Assembly (NCBI GenBank): GCA_050258815.1
Contig: JBLMZM010000259.1
Span: 1-47,217, forward strand
DNA: 47,217 nucleotides
Direction: 5' to 3'
DNA from: JAAXKN01 sp050258815
Lineage (GTDB): Bacteria; Bacteroidota; Ignavibacteria; Ignavibacteriales; SURF-24
Position numbers and translations under genes: made by a program. Positions 9,050-16,521 of this stretch are shown piece by piece. A model generated the notes under the pieces. The model was not told the DNA's origin and searched no databases. It was given only the letters and a program-made list of their open reading frames with translations. How positions within the stretch are numbered: position 1 is the first letter of the stretch; every line of letters starts with the position of its first letter.

Positions 9050-10663
9050 TTACAGGTATCCGTCTGATTCACGGAGAAACCTTTCTGTACGTTTCAGCTC
9101 TGTAATATCTTCAAAACTGGTATAGACCTGATATGGCCTTGTTTCATTTTTTCCAAACAGCGGGATTGCATTAATTTTTATCCAGCGGTACTCTTTTTCC
9201 CTGGGATTGTAAACACCCATAATTACATCCTTTACTTCTCTACCCGTATTCAGTGCGATAATAGAGGGATGAGAATCGCCGGGAAACTCGCTTCCGTCCT
9301 CATGTATTGCCCTGAACTGAGGACTGAATGAGGTTCTTGACCTCATTTCCTCAATGGTAAGCCCAAGGATTTTTTCAGCGGCAGGATTGGCTGATGTAAT
9401 CTGGCCGGCTGCGTTCTGATAAACCACACCCTGGGCCATTGTCAGGAACAAATGATGGTATCTTTCTTCCGATTCCCTCAATACCTCCTCACTCTTTTTT
9501 AACGCCGCCTCATTGTTAATCTGCTCAGTAACATTGATAAGTGTCATGACGAGTCCCGTTACCCCGTCCACCTCATTTTTGAGCGGCACCAGGCTGAAAT
9601 GCCATAAATAGCCCTTTGTTTTGGGATCAGGGAAACAGTTCAGCTTTCTGCCATATTCATTATAGACCTCGCCGCTTTCCACTACTTTATTCAAGATATC
9701 CCTTGTCTCCTTATCTGGTGCGAGTTCAAAGAAGTTCATTCTTTTAAATGAGGTAATCTCACAGCCGCTTGCATCTGCAAATGCCTGGTTTACCCTCAGT
9801 ATATTAAACTGTGTATCCATGTAAACAAGCATCATATTCGTATGGTCAACAATGCTGGTAAGCAACTGAGTGGTCTCTTTAAGATTTTTTTCCGATTGCT
9901 TCCGCTCTGTAATGTCTTCCATTACTGTAATATAATAGGTTGGTTTACCCTGTGCGTCACAGGAGGTTGAAACCGTCAGGTATACCCATAGCAGCGAGCC
10001 GTCTTTGCGCAGGAAACGTTTTTCCATGGAATGGGATTTAATTTCCCCGGAGAGCATCTTTTGAAATATGATGCTATCTGCTTCGATATCTTCGGGGTAG
10101 GTGACATCATGGACAGAAATTAGCAACAGCTCATAAGTTGTATACCCTATCATTGTGCAGAATTTCTGGTTAACCCTCAGCCACTTACCGTTCAGGTCCA
10201 CGAGTGCTATACCCACTGCTGCCTGCTCAAAAGTAGCCCGGAACCGGTCCTCGCTGTCGCGCAGCTTCTCCTCTATTTTTTTGCGTTCAACTGCATAGCG
10301 CAATGAACGCACCAGGAGCACCCCATCTATCTGAAGTTTAATCAGGTAATCCTGGGCCCCAATCTGCATAGCTTTCAGCCCTGTCTCTTCACCCTCGTTA
10401 AAGGTCATCACAATAATTGGTATATCATTAGCCCTGGCGTGAACTTTACGAAGTGTATCCAGACCATTGCTGTCGGGCAGCCCCAGGTCCAGTAGAATTG
10501 CATCATATGTTCCTTTTGACAATCTTTCAAGTCCTGTTGAAAGTCTGAAGGAGTGGTCCATCTGTATGCCCGCCCCTTCCACGTCGGATATCATTTCATT
10601 TATCAGACGTGCGTCTCCAAGATTGTCTTCAATCAGCAGGACCCTTAGTTTCTCGCGCTCCAT
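9050..10663 (-). CDS. Response-regulator receiver protein with three PAS domains, no kinase
   Basis: From the ATG at 10663 the protein has 537 residues. I prefer this start over the one at 10684 because AGGGG lies 7-8 nt before it. A receiver domain fills residues ~5-123 with phospho-acceptor Asp59 (LLDLGLPDSNG), Thr87 and Lys109. Three PAS domains with PAC tails follow (about 136-256, 265-385 and 395-523), each closing with an 'ITE/VTE' motif. The chain stops 18 residues after the last 'DITELKR', exactly where a histidine-kinase helix would begin. I find no kinase, GGDEF or helix-turn-helix. It may signal through protein contacts or be a truncated kinase. Confidence 0.88.
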   Translation of the reverse strand: MEREKLRVLLIEDNLGDARLINEMISDVEGAGIQMDHSFRLSTGLERLSKGTYDAILLDLGLPDSNGLDTLRKVHARANDIPIIVMTFNEGEETGLKAMQIGAQDYLIKLQIDGVLLVRSLRYAVERKKIEEKLRDSEDRFRATFEQAAVGIALVDLNGKWLRVNQKFCTMIGYTTYELLLISVHDVTYPEDIEADSIIFQKMLSGEIKSHSMEKRFLRKDGSLLWVYLTVSTSCDAQGKPTYYITVMEDITERKQSEKNLKETTQLLTSIVDHTNMMLVYMDTQFNILRVNQAFADASGCEITSFKRMNFFELAPDKETRDILNKVVESGEVYNEYGRKLNCFPDPKTKGYLWHFSLVPLKNEVDGVTGLVMTLINVTEQINNEAALKKSEEVLRESEERYHHLFLTMAQGVVYQNAAGQITSANPAAEKILGLTIEEMRSRTSFSPQFRAIHEDGSEFPGDSHPSIIALNTGREVKDVIMGVYNPREKEYRWIKINAIPLFGKNETRPYQVYTSFEDITELKRTERFLRESDGYL

Positions 10664-11046
10664 ATAGAATCCCCTTTTGTTCAAATTTCCAGCACCCCGG
10701 GATAACGGTTTTCAGCCCCATGAAAACCTCATCTGAACTATGAATAATACGGCCGGATATTGTATAAAGATAAAAAAAGGTTCATATTTTGCAAATTTTT
10801 TTTGCTTCCAGTTGCCGTATGCCTGCTGCAATTAACCACAAAGCACATCAAAAATTTGTCTTTTATTTATTATGCATTTATTTTATTATTGTAGCACTTA
10901 TTCGGGAATATTAACGCATGCCGGCAAAATACCCCCGATAGTTTCTAATAGTAATGGTTTTGTACCCTTCAAAAGATTTTGCAGATTATTTAATTGCTAA
11001 GCATGTAACACTTAAAAATGAATACAGGAAATAAAGTGAGGAATTA
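10664..11046. other. Divergent intergenic region, AT-rich
   Basis: This 383-nt gap lies between the divergently transcribed REC-PAS and GlmU-like genes and should carry both promoters. It is AT-rich with several T-runs and no open frame or tRNA. One plausible plus-strand promoter is TTGTCT (10856-10861), 17 nt, TATTTT (10879-10884), about 160 nt before the GlmU-like start. I see no convincing minus-strand promoter. Confidence 0.5.
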
Positions 11047-12555
11047 ATGGAAATTAATGAAGTAACAAGTAACATCCACGGGATAGTCAAAGAATTATCT
11101 TCTGAATTTAATTACAACAATAAGGAAGTTGCAGTTATTCTTGCTGCAGGTCATGGCAAAAGGATCAAATCCCAGACCTCAAAAATGCTGCACGAAATAT
11201 GGGGAATTTCGACTGTTGAACGGGTATATAACGCCTGCCGCAAAGCCATCGAGAATATCAACATTTTGGTAGTAGTAGGCATCAAGGCTAAAGACGTAAT
11301 GCAGGTTATAGGCAAGAGAAAAGATACTTTATTTGCTTTTCAGGAAGAACAGAATGGCACGGGCCATGCAGTACAGGTTGCCCTTGAGAATATAGAGGCA
11401 GATAAGTATGACGGTATTGTCTATGTACTTCCCGGCGATATGGGATTGATCGACAAGGAAACCATATCAATGTTCAGGTCAGAATTTCTTAATTCCGGCA
11501 GTGACATGATGGTTCTCACCGGCATTTATTCGGGTGATCCGAAACTGAATAATTACGGCAGAATTGTCCGCGTAAAGGCAACAGACGCCCAGGGCAATTC
11601 CTCAGGTTCGGATTTCGGGAAAGTAATTGAAATCATTGAGCATAAGGACATTCTTCATCTGGACGAAAACAAACCATACACACTCAACTTCAATGGCAGA
11701 CAGTATAATTACTCAAAAAAAGAACTGCTGGATAATAATGAATTTAACTCGGGTGTTTATGCCTTCGACTATGGAAAGCTGATAAGCCTCGTTTCCAGAC
11801 TAAGCAGCAATAATGTGCAAAGAGAAATATATATTACAGATCTGATTGACCTTTTCAACAAGAACGGATATACGGTAAATGCCGTAAGTCCGAAACAACA
11901 GTACGTTCTCATGGGCTTTAACAACAAGTCTGTCTTAAGGGAAATGGAAGCCGTCGCGCGTGAGAATGCCTATGAAAAACTAAAAGATGTAATTGAGCTG
12001 GCTGATCCAGATGATTTTTTCATTGACGAAAGCGTAATTGAAGATATACTGGAAATGGACAGCAAGGGTATTCCCCTGGATATCAAAATAGGCAAGGGTG
12101 TCTATATCGGCAAAGGAGTAAAACTCAACTACAATCTCACGCTAAAGAAAAACGCATTCGTCAACTGCAACGTAAGTTTTGGCAAAAACGTAACAGTATG
12201 GGAAAACGTGCACCTTTCATGCTTCCCTCACCAGAATTTTATAATCGGCGATAACGTGGAAATTCTATGGGGAGACATCATAAAGGGAAACATTATTATT
12301 GGTGATAACTCTACGATTGAATCAAGTGTAAACATGACCGGCAGCGATGATTATCCCCTGATAATAGGAAAGAATGTACTTATTAAGGGTACCAGCTACA
12401 TTTTTGGATCCATAATCGAAGACGACCTTTACATTGAGCATAGCGTCCTTATCCGGAAAAAGGTAGAAAAATTGTATAAAAAAGACGGAAGCCTTCAGAA
12501 GGTGAAATTTTACCTGCCGATGCCCGAGGGTGTCGATACGGTAGAAGATTTATAG
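11047..12555 (+). CDS. GlmU-like sugar nucleotidyltransferase with left-handed beta-helix
   Basis: A 502-residue cytosolic protein. Residues ~25-290 resemble the uridyltransferase half of GlmU: LAAGHGKRIKS for the nucleotide loop, QEEQNGTGHAVQVA, the metal-binding region VLPGDMGLID, and NNVQREIYITDLIDLF. Residues ~340-480 show hexapeptide-type repeats (IGKGVYIGKGVKL, IGDNVEI, IIGDNSTI, IIGKNVLI), a left-handed beta-helix. It probably makes a UDP- or other NDP-sugar; UDP-GlcNAc is the closest guess. The loop lysine is in SK instead of the usual PK, and the acetyltransferase catalytic region of true GlmU is not recognisable, so I withhold the symbol. It stands alone on the plus strand, with GAGGA 5 nt before the ATG. 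Confidence 0.8.
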   Translation: MEINEVTSNIHGIVKELSSEFNYNNKEVAVILAAGHGKRIKSQTSKMLHEIWGISTVERVYNACRKAIENINILVVVGIKAKDVMQVIGKRKDTLFAFQEEQNGTGHAVQVALENIEADKYDGIVYVLPGDMGLIDKETISMFRSEFLNSGSDMMVLTGIYSGDPKLNNYGRIVRVKATDAQGNSSGSDFGKVIEIIEHKDILHLDENKPYTLNFNGRQYNYSKKELLDNNEFNSGVYAFDYGKLISLVSRLSSNNVQREIYITDLIDLFNKNGYTVNAVSPKQQYVLMGFNNKSVLREMEAVARENAYEKLKDVIELADPDDFFIDESVIEDILEMDSKGIPLDIKIGKGVYIGKGVKLNYNLTLKKNAFVNCNVSFGKNVTVWENVHLSCFPHQNFIIGDNVEILWGDIIKGNIIIGDNSTIESSVNMTGSDDYPLIIGKNVLIKGTSYIFGSIIEDDLYIEHSVLIRKKVEKLYKKDGSLQKVKFYLPMPEGVDTVEDL

Positions 12556-12570
12556 TCAGATGAAATTACT

Positions 12571-12600
12571 GCAGAGGCGTTGTACACACAACGCTTCTGC
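12571..12600. terminator. Hairpin between converging genes
   Basis: GCAGAGGCGTTGT and ACAACGCTTCTGC form a 13-bp stem with a four-base loop and one G-U or A-C position. It sits 16 nt after the GlmU-like stop and 44 nt before the rpsT stop, so it could serve both. Flanks are AT-rich but have no long T-run on either side, so termination efficiency is uncertain. Confidence 0.55.
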
Positions 12601-12643
12601 ATAATAAAATTCAAATGGTGTTATTATTACGATAAGAGTAAAA

Positions 12644-12934
12644 TTATTTTGCTGCAGGTGCAGCGGCAGCTGGTGCAGAAGCACTTAAAGTATTTAAATG
12701 TCTGGTCAATGCCGACTTTCTTCTTGAAGCAGTATTTTTATGTAATCTGCCCTTGCAGACATTTCTATCTATAGTAGAAACTGCTTCTTTATAAACTGAT
12801 TCTGCTTCAGACAAGCTTTCAGAGCTTAAAACTTTTTTTATTAATGTCTTAATCTTCGAAACTGCAGTTCTATTAACTACTCTTCTTTTTTCGCTTACTT
12901 TAATTCTTTTTTTCGCTGACTTATGATGAGCCAT
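12644..12934 (-). CDS. rpsT: 30S ribosomal protein S20
   Basis: A 96-residue basic protein that binds 16S rRNA early in 30S assembly. The start MAHHKSAKKRIKVSEKRR and the end 'LHKNTASRRKSALTRHLNTL' are diagnostic of S20. An extra C-terminal tail rich in alanine and proline (about the last 14 residues) extends past the usual end of the family. The gene is monocistronic: it has its own consensus promoter upstream and a hairpin after it. Ribosome site AAGGTAAGAG precedes the ATG. Confidence 0.97.
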   Translation of the reverse strand: MAHHKSAKKRIKVSEKRRVVNRTAVSKIKTLIKKVLSSESLSEAESVYKEAVSTIDRNVCKGRLHKNTASRRKSALTRHLNTLSASAPAAAAPAAK

Positions 12935-12966
12935 CTCTTACCTTAATTTTTTTATTATGAAAACTA

Positions 12967-12995
12967 AATATATGGATTTAAGCCTTTTATGTCAA
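12967..12995 (-). promoter_or_regulatory. Sigma-70 promoter of rpsT
   Basis: On the minus strand the perfect -35 hexamer TTGACA (12990-12995) and TATATT (12967-12972) are spaced by exactly 17 nt. The start of transcription would fall about 25 nt before the rpsT ATG. This is the clearest promoter of the window. Confidence 0.7.
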
Positions 12996-13051
12996 CTTGG
13001 TACCATTTTTTTTGGTCACTTTTCATCTTCAATTTTGTCTTTCTCAAGCCT

Positions 13052-13801
13052 TCAGGGGTTATTTTTAGCTTTTTTAACCTCTGCCAGTATCCCCGGCAAG
13101 ATTTCTCCGGCTCTGCCTAAGAGCACGTAATCGGCCAGGGGGGATAATTCCGTCTCTTCCAGATTCACTTCCACGAGGTACGCCCCGAATCTCTTGGCAA
13201 TTAAGGGGATCTGCGCAGCCGGGTAAACGACTGCCGAAGTGCCTACTGCGAACATTATATCGCACCTTTCTGCTGCAGTTTCAGAGGCCGTAAAATCGCT
13301 CTCGGGCAGCATTTCTCCAAACCACACTATATCAGGCCTAATCAGACCACCGCAATTGCACCTTGGAACCCTTCCCTCGGCAGCAAAATCGGGTGAATTA
13401 TAGTGTGTTTTGCATTTAATGCAATAGTTTCTTTCTATATTCCCGTGCAGTTCATATACTGTCCTGCTGCCCGCCCTGTTATGGAGGTTATCCACATTCT
13501 GGGTTACAACAACCAGTTCCTTAAAATAATCCTGCATCTCAGCTATTGCCAGGTGTGCTGGATTCGGCTGTGATTGATGAATAATGTGGCGGCGATACTG
13601 GTACCACTCCCAGACACGGTCGGGATTCTTCAAAAATGCGTCAAAATTCGCCAGTTCTTCGGGTTTGAGTTTGTTCCATATCCCATCTGTACCACGAAAA
13701 GTAGATATGCCGCTTTCAGCCGAAATGCCGGCACCGGTAAAAAATACTACTTTTTCAGCATTCTTGATTACCTCTGCAAATTCCGGTTTTAACTCCCCCA
13801 A
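13052..13801 (-). CDS. cobB: NAD-dependent protein deacylase, class III sirtuin
   Basis: A 249-residue sirtuin that removes acyl groups from lysine using NAD. The NAD loop FTGAGISAESGISTFRG spans residues 21-37, TQNVDNLH 100-107, and the catalytic His is 119 (YELHGN). Four zinc cysteines stand at 127, 130, 148 and 150, the last pair unusually close (CNC). Tyr67 and Arg70 in 'EWYQYRR' match the SIRT5/CobB Tyr-x-x-Arg pair that recognises succinyl or malonyl groups, so I expect desuccinylase activity as well as deacetylase. Start is TTG, chosen because AGGAGG lies 4 nt upstream. Confidence 0.93.
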   Translation of the reverse strand: MGELKPEFAEVIKNAEKVVFFTGAGISAESGISTFRGTDGIWNKLKPEELANFDAFLKNPDRVWEWYQYRRHIIHQSQPNPAHLAIAEMQDYFKELVVVTQNVDNLHNRAGSRTVYELHGNIERNYCIKCKTHYNSPDFAAEGRVPRCNCGGLIRPDIVWFGEMLPESDFTASETAAERCDIMFAVGTSAVVYPAAQIPLIAKRFGAYLVEVNLEETELSPLADYVLLGRAGEILPGILAEVKKAKNNP

Positions 13802-13847
13802 ATTTCCTCCTGGAATTACTTAACGGTTGTCATAAAACCCGAAACCA

Positions 13848-14627
13848 CTACCTGTTTTTTATTTTATCCAAAAGCACCCTGGCCTCAGCAAGATATTTAT
13901 CATCATCCTGATAAGCCTTTGGTGATTTTTCAAGCTTGTAGAGACTATCCTTTGCCTTCTGATAATCATCGTTTTCAATATATACCTTGGCCAGGTCAAG
14001 ATAGAACATCCTGAAATTAGGATGGATTTCTATGGCCTTCTTTAATTCTGCTTCAGCTACCTCCATATTACCCCAGCCCAGTCCCAGGGGCAGGCGAACC
14101 AGGTAAGCCTTTTCGCATACCTTTGCGTGAGTGCGGCCTAAAACATAGTGGGAAACAGCCTGCACATAACTGTTACCATTCCCAAGCTTTATTGCCTTCT
14201 CTGCGTCACTTTTAACCTTGTTGACCAGACCTATGACAGAAAATACCCCTTTAAAGAGCGCAATTTTCCCATTTGCAATCGCTCTTCTAATATAAGTAAC
14301 CGATTTATCCGGAGCAAGCTTAACCGATTTTTCAGCATAATCCAGTGCCTGCTGGTATTTTGCCTGCTGAGCTTCTTTCTGTGCATCGGTACTTGAAGGC
14401 ATGTGGTCGGCAATATCTACATAGGTCCTGCTCAGCCTCCAGTAAACATCCCAGTTATTTGGCGATAGCTTATCGGCCTGAAGATAGATATCCAGGGCTT
14501 TCTGGTTGTTGAACTGTTCCTCCGCATAATTGTCGCCCGTCGTGAGCAATTCCTGAATATTCTGAGCATAGGTGGCGGAAATGCAGCAGAAGAAAATCGC
14601 CGCCAGTAAGCTAATATTTCTTTTCAT
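13848..14627 (-). CDS. Secreted TPR-repeat protein
   Basis: A 259-residue protein with a signal peptide (MKRNISLLAA...ATYAQ, cleavage near 21). Helical repeats of the TPR type follow: 'QKALDIYLQADKLSPNNWDVYWRLSRTYVDIA', 'QALDYAEKSVKLAPDKSVTYIRRAIA', 'EVAEAELKKAIEIHPNFRMFYLDLAKVYIENDDYQKAKDSLYKLEKSP'. It should lie in the periplasm or on the outer membrane's inner face. It sits 14 nt after the YhaM-like gene. Partner unknown; similar proteins are regulators or assembly factors. Confidence 0.8.
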   Translation of the reverse strand: MKRNISLLAAIFFCCISATYAQNIQELLTTGDNYAEEQFNNQKALDIYLQADKLSPNNWDVYWRLSRTYVDIADHMPSSTDAQKEAQQAKYQQALDYAEKSVKLAPDKSVTYIRRAIANGKIALFKGVFSVIGLVNKVKSDAEKAIKLGNGNSYVQAVSHYVLGRTHAKVCEKAYLVRLPLGLGWGNMEVAEAELKKAIEIHPNFRMFYLDLAKVYIENDDYQKAKDSLYKLEKSPKAYQDDDKYLAEARVLLDKIKNR

Positions 14628-14641
14628 ATTATTCCTTTCAC

Positions 14642-15637
14642 TTAATAAAGTGTTTCATTGGTCAGATTGTTTACTTTTTCGAAATCCTCCGGAATATACA
14701 ATGAAGAGGATATCAGAGGCAGATATTTTGTCCACCTGTTGTTTCCGTTTGCATCGGCCAGCAGGGCAGATTTATATGCATTGGTTTTTGCACTCAGTTC
14801 ATCAGCCTGGTACAAAATAATCGACTCTAATGTTTTTGGCGTAACAGGGGACGCAAATTCAAGTTTCCCCTGGTGACTGAGTATAAGATGCATCAGTTGA
14901 TTCTTCAGTCCCTCTGGAAAACCGGGCACCATACGGGCCTTGTCATGAAGTTCCATTGTTGCAATAACTATATGTCCAAGCAATTTCCCTTTATCGCTGT
15001 AATCGAAAACCTGCTCATAAACTAGCTCTTCAATTTTCCCGAAGTCGTGCAGTATCGCACCGCTTATTAGCAGATCCCTGTTTGCCTCCGGATGAATGTC
15101 ACACATCAGGTCACAAATTCGTATTATTTCCAGGGTGTGCTCTAATAATCCATGCAGGTAGGAATGGTGCCATGACTTGCCAGCAGGAGCCTTCAGGTAT
15201 CTGTTATAGGAGTCACCGCTCAGAATTAATCTGAGCAATTCTTTAAGGCAGGAATTATTCATCCTTTCGATTCTTGCCAGAATCTCATTTTCCATCTCGC
15301 CAGGATCCCTTTTCGACTTTGGCATAAAGTCTTCCGGGAATACATTGTCTGTATGATTGGCACACCTGATTTTCCCGATCTTAATGTTCGTCTGTCCCCT
15401 GTATTCATCAAGAACACCGGCAATCTTTACTACAGAACCTATGCCGGCCTGGGCATAGATTTCCTCATAATTATCCCACATATAGGCAGGCAGGGTTAAA
15501 AGCTGATCACCGATCTCCAGGTATAAAAATGGTTTGTTGGTATTATTACTGGTCTTTACTTCGCATTTCCTCACTATCAGGAAATGAAGAATCGCTTCTC
15601 CTTTTGCCAGCTTAGAAAGTGCCTTTTGGTTTAGCAT
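14642..15637 (-). CDS. 3'-5' exoribonuclease YhaM family (OB fold plus HD domain)
   Basis: A 331-residue cytosolic protein. The N-terminal ~100 residues form an OB-type nucleic-acid binding fold ('KPFLYLEIGDQLLTLPAYMWDN'). The HD phosphohydrolase domain spans ~150-290, with HHSYLHGLLEHTLEI and the metal motif GAILHDFGKIEE. This is the architecture of YhaM/Cbf1, which trims RNA and some DNA from the 3' end. Length is close to the family norm (~310). RNase activity is inferred from family. Confidence 0.87.
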   Translation of the reverse strand: MLNQKALSKLAKGEAILHFLIVRKCEVKTSNNTNKPFLYLEIGDQLLTLPAYMWDNYEEIYAQAGIGSVVKIAGVLDEYRGQTNIKIGKIRCANHTDNVFPEDFMPKSKRDPGEMENEILARIERMNNSCLKELLRLILSGDSYNRYLKAPAGKSWHHSYLHGLLEHTLEIIRICDLMCDIHPEANRDLLISGAILHDFGKIEELVYEQVFDYSDKGKLLGHIVIATMELHDKARMVPGFPEGLKNQLMHLILSHQGKLEFASPVTPKTLESIILYQADELSAKTNAYKSALLADANGNNRWTKYLPLISSSLYIPEDFEKVNNLTNETLY

Positions 15638-15728
15638 AAGTTTATTAGTGGTTTAAGAATCATTAATTACTTTCTGCACAAGATAATAAATTTTTGATAA
15701 TTGAACAGCTTTAAAATCAATTGGAGTG

Positions 15729-15740
15729 CACATTAATGTG
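15729..15740. repeat. Perfect 12-bp palindrome
   Basis: CACATTAATGTG reads the same on both strands and lies 92 nt before the YhaM-like start, in the only sizeable gap between it and the NusG-like gene. It has the form of an operator for a dimeric regulator, but a single copy is weak evidence. Confidence 0.3.
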
Positions 15741-15814
15741 TGTTATGCCTGCCCCAGCAGGTACTATCATCATGAGTATAGTTGAAATGTTTTAACAAGG
15801 CCGGTTTTCTACTG

Positions 15815-16360
15815 CTATCCTTCCATCTGTTTCTCATCGACGAGCTTAATTACACTTTCACTTGGCAATATCGCAGTAACAGAACGCTTCAGCAGATCTA
15901 TTGTAATTGACAGGGTCTTTCCGTTAGAAGTATCATTAACCACACCAATTACCCCTTCAAACGGACCCGAAATAATTTTAACTGTAGTTCCAATTTCTAT
16001 CTTTTCTGAAATCAGAAAATCAGATTCTGTGCTCAGCATCAGACGCAGATTTTCAATCTGCCAGTCGGGTATTGTAGCCGCCCTGCTGTTAAAAAAAACA
16101 CAGCTTACGATTCCCTTTTGCTGAAGAGCGAGTATCCTTTCCTTTTCAGTAGCATAAACGAATATATATCCTCTGATCAAAGGCTCGGTAACCTTTTTTT
16201 TCCTGTCGCTCCACTGCTTGATTTTGGTAATAGTGGGAAGATAATAAGCTATCCCGGCTTCTTCCATGTGCTGTGCGGCAGTAAACTCATGTCTGGGTTT
16301 AGTGTATAATGCAAACCAGCTTCTGCTTATTTCATTACAAGTTTCTTTACTATTGACCAT
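15815..16360 (-). CDS. NusG-family transcription antiterminator (UpxY/RfaH-like)
   Basis: A 181-residue protein. The NGN domain starts SWFALYTKPRHEFTAAQHMEEAGIAYYLP, and a KOW domain lies near 125-155 (IGTTVKIISGPFEGVIGVV). It belongs to the specialised NusG paralogues (UpxY, LoaP, RfaH) that bind RNA polymerase and help it through long operons, commonly capsule or O-antigen loci. The ATG at 16360 was preferred over a TTG seven codons upstream because GGAAAAGAA precedes it. No polysaccharide operon is next to it, which is unusual: these factors normally head the operon they control. It is not the housekeeping nusG, whose usual neighbours (secE, rplK) are absent. Confidence 0.85.
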   Translation of the reverse strand: MVNSKETCNEISRSWFALYTKPRHEFTAAQHMEEAGIAYYLPTITKIKQWSDRKKKVTEPLIRGYIFVYATEKERILALQQKGIVSCVFFNSRAATIPDWQIENLRLMLSTESDFLISEKIEIGTTVKIISGPFEGVIGVVNDTSNGKTLSITIDLLKRSVTAILPSESVIKLVDEKQMEG

Positions 16361-16521
16361 TTCTTTTCCGGTTATTCGCAAGTATAAGTTAAATTCCGAA
16401 ACTTATAATATCAAATATTTATACAAAAAAAGCCACTCTTTTATAAAAATATTATTTAGGTATAATAATTAAATCGGCCGCCCATATTAAAAAAACACCC
16501 CGCTGCTTAAAGCCTGTCGTG

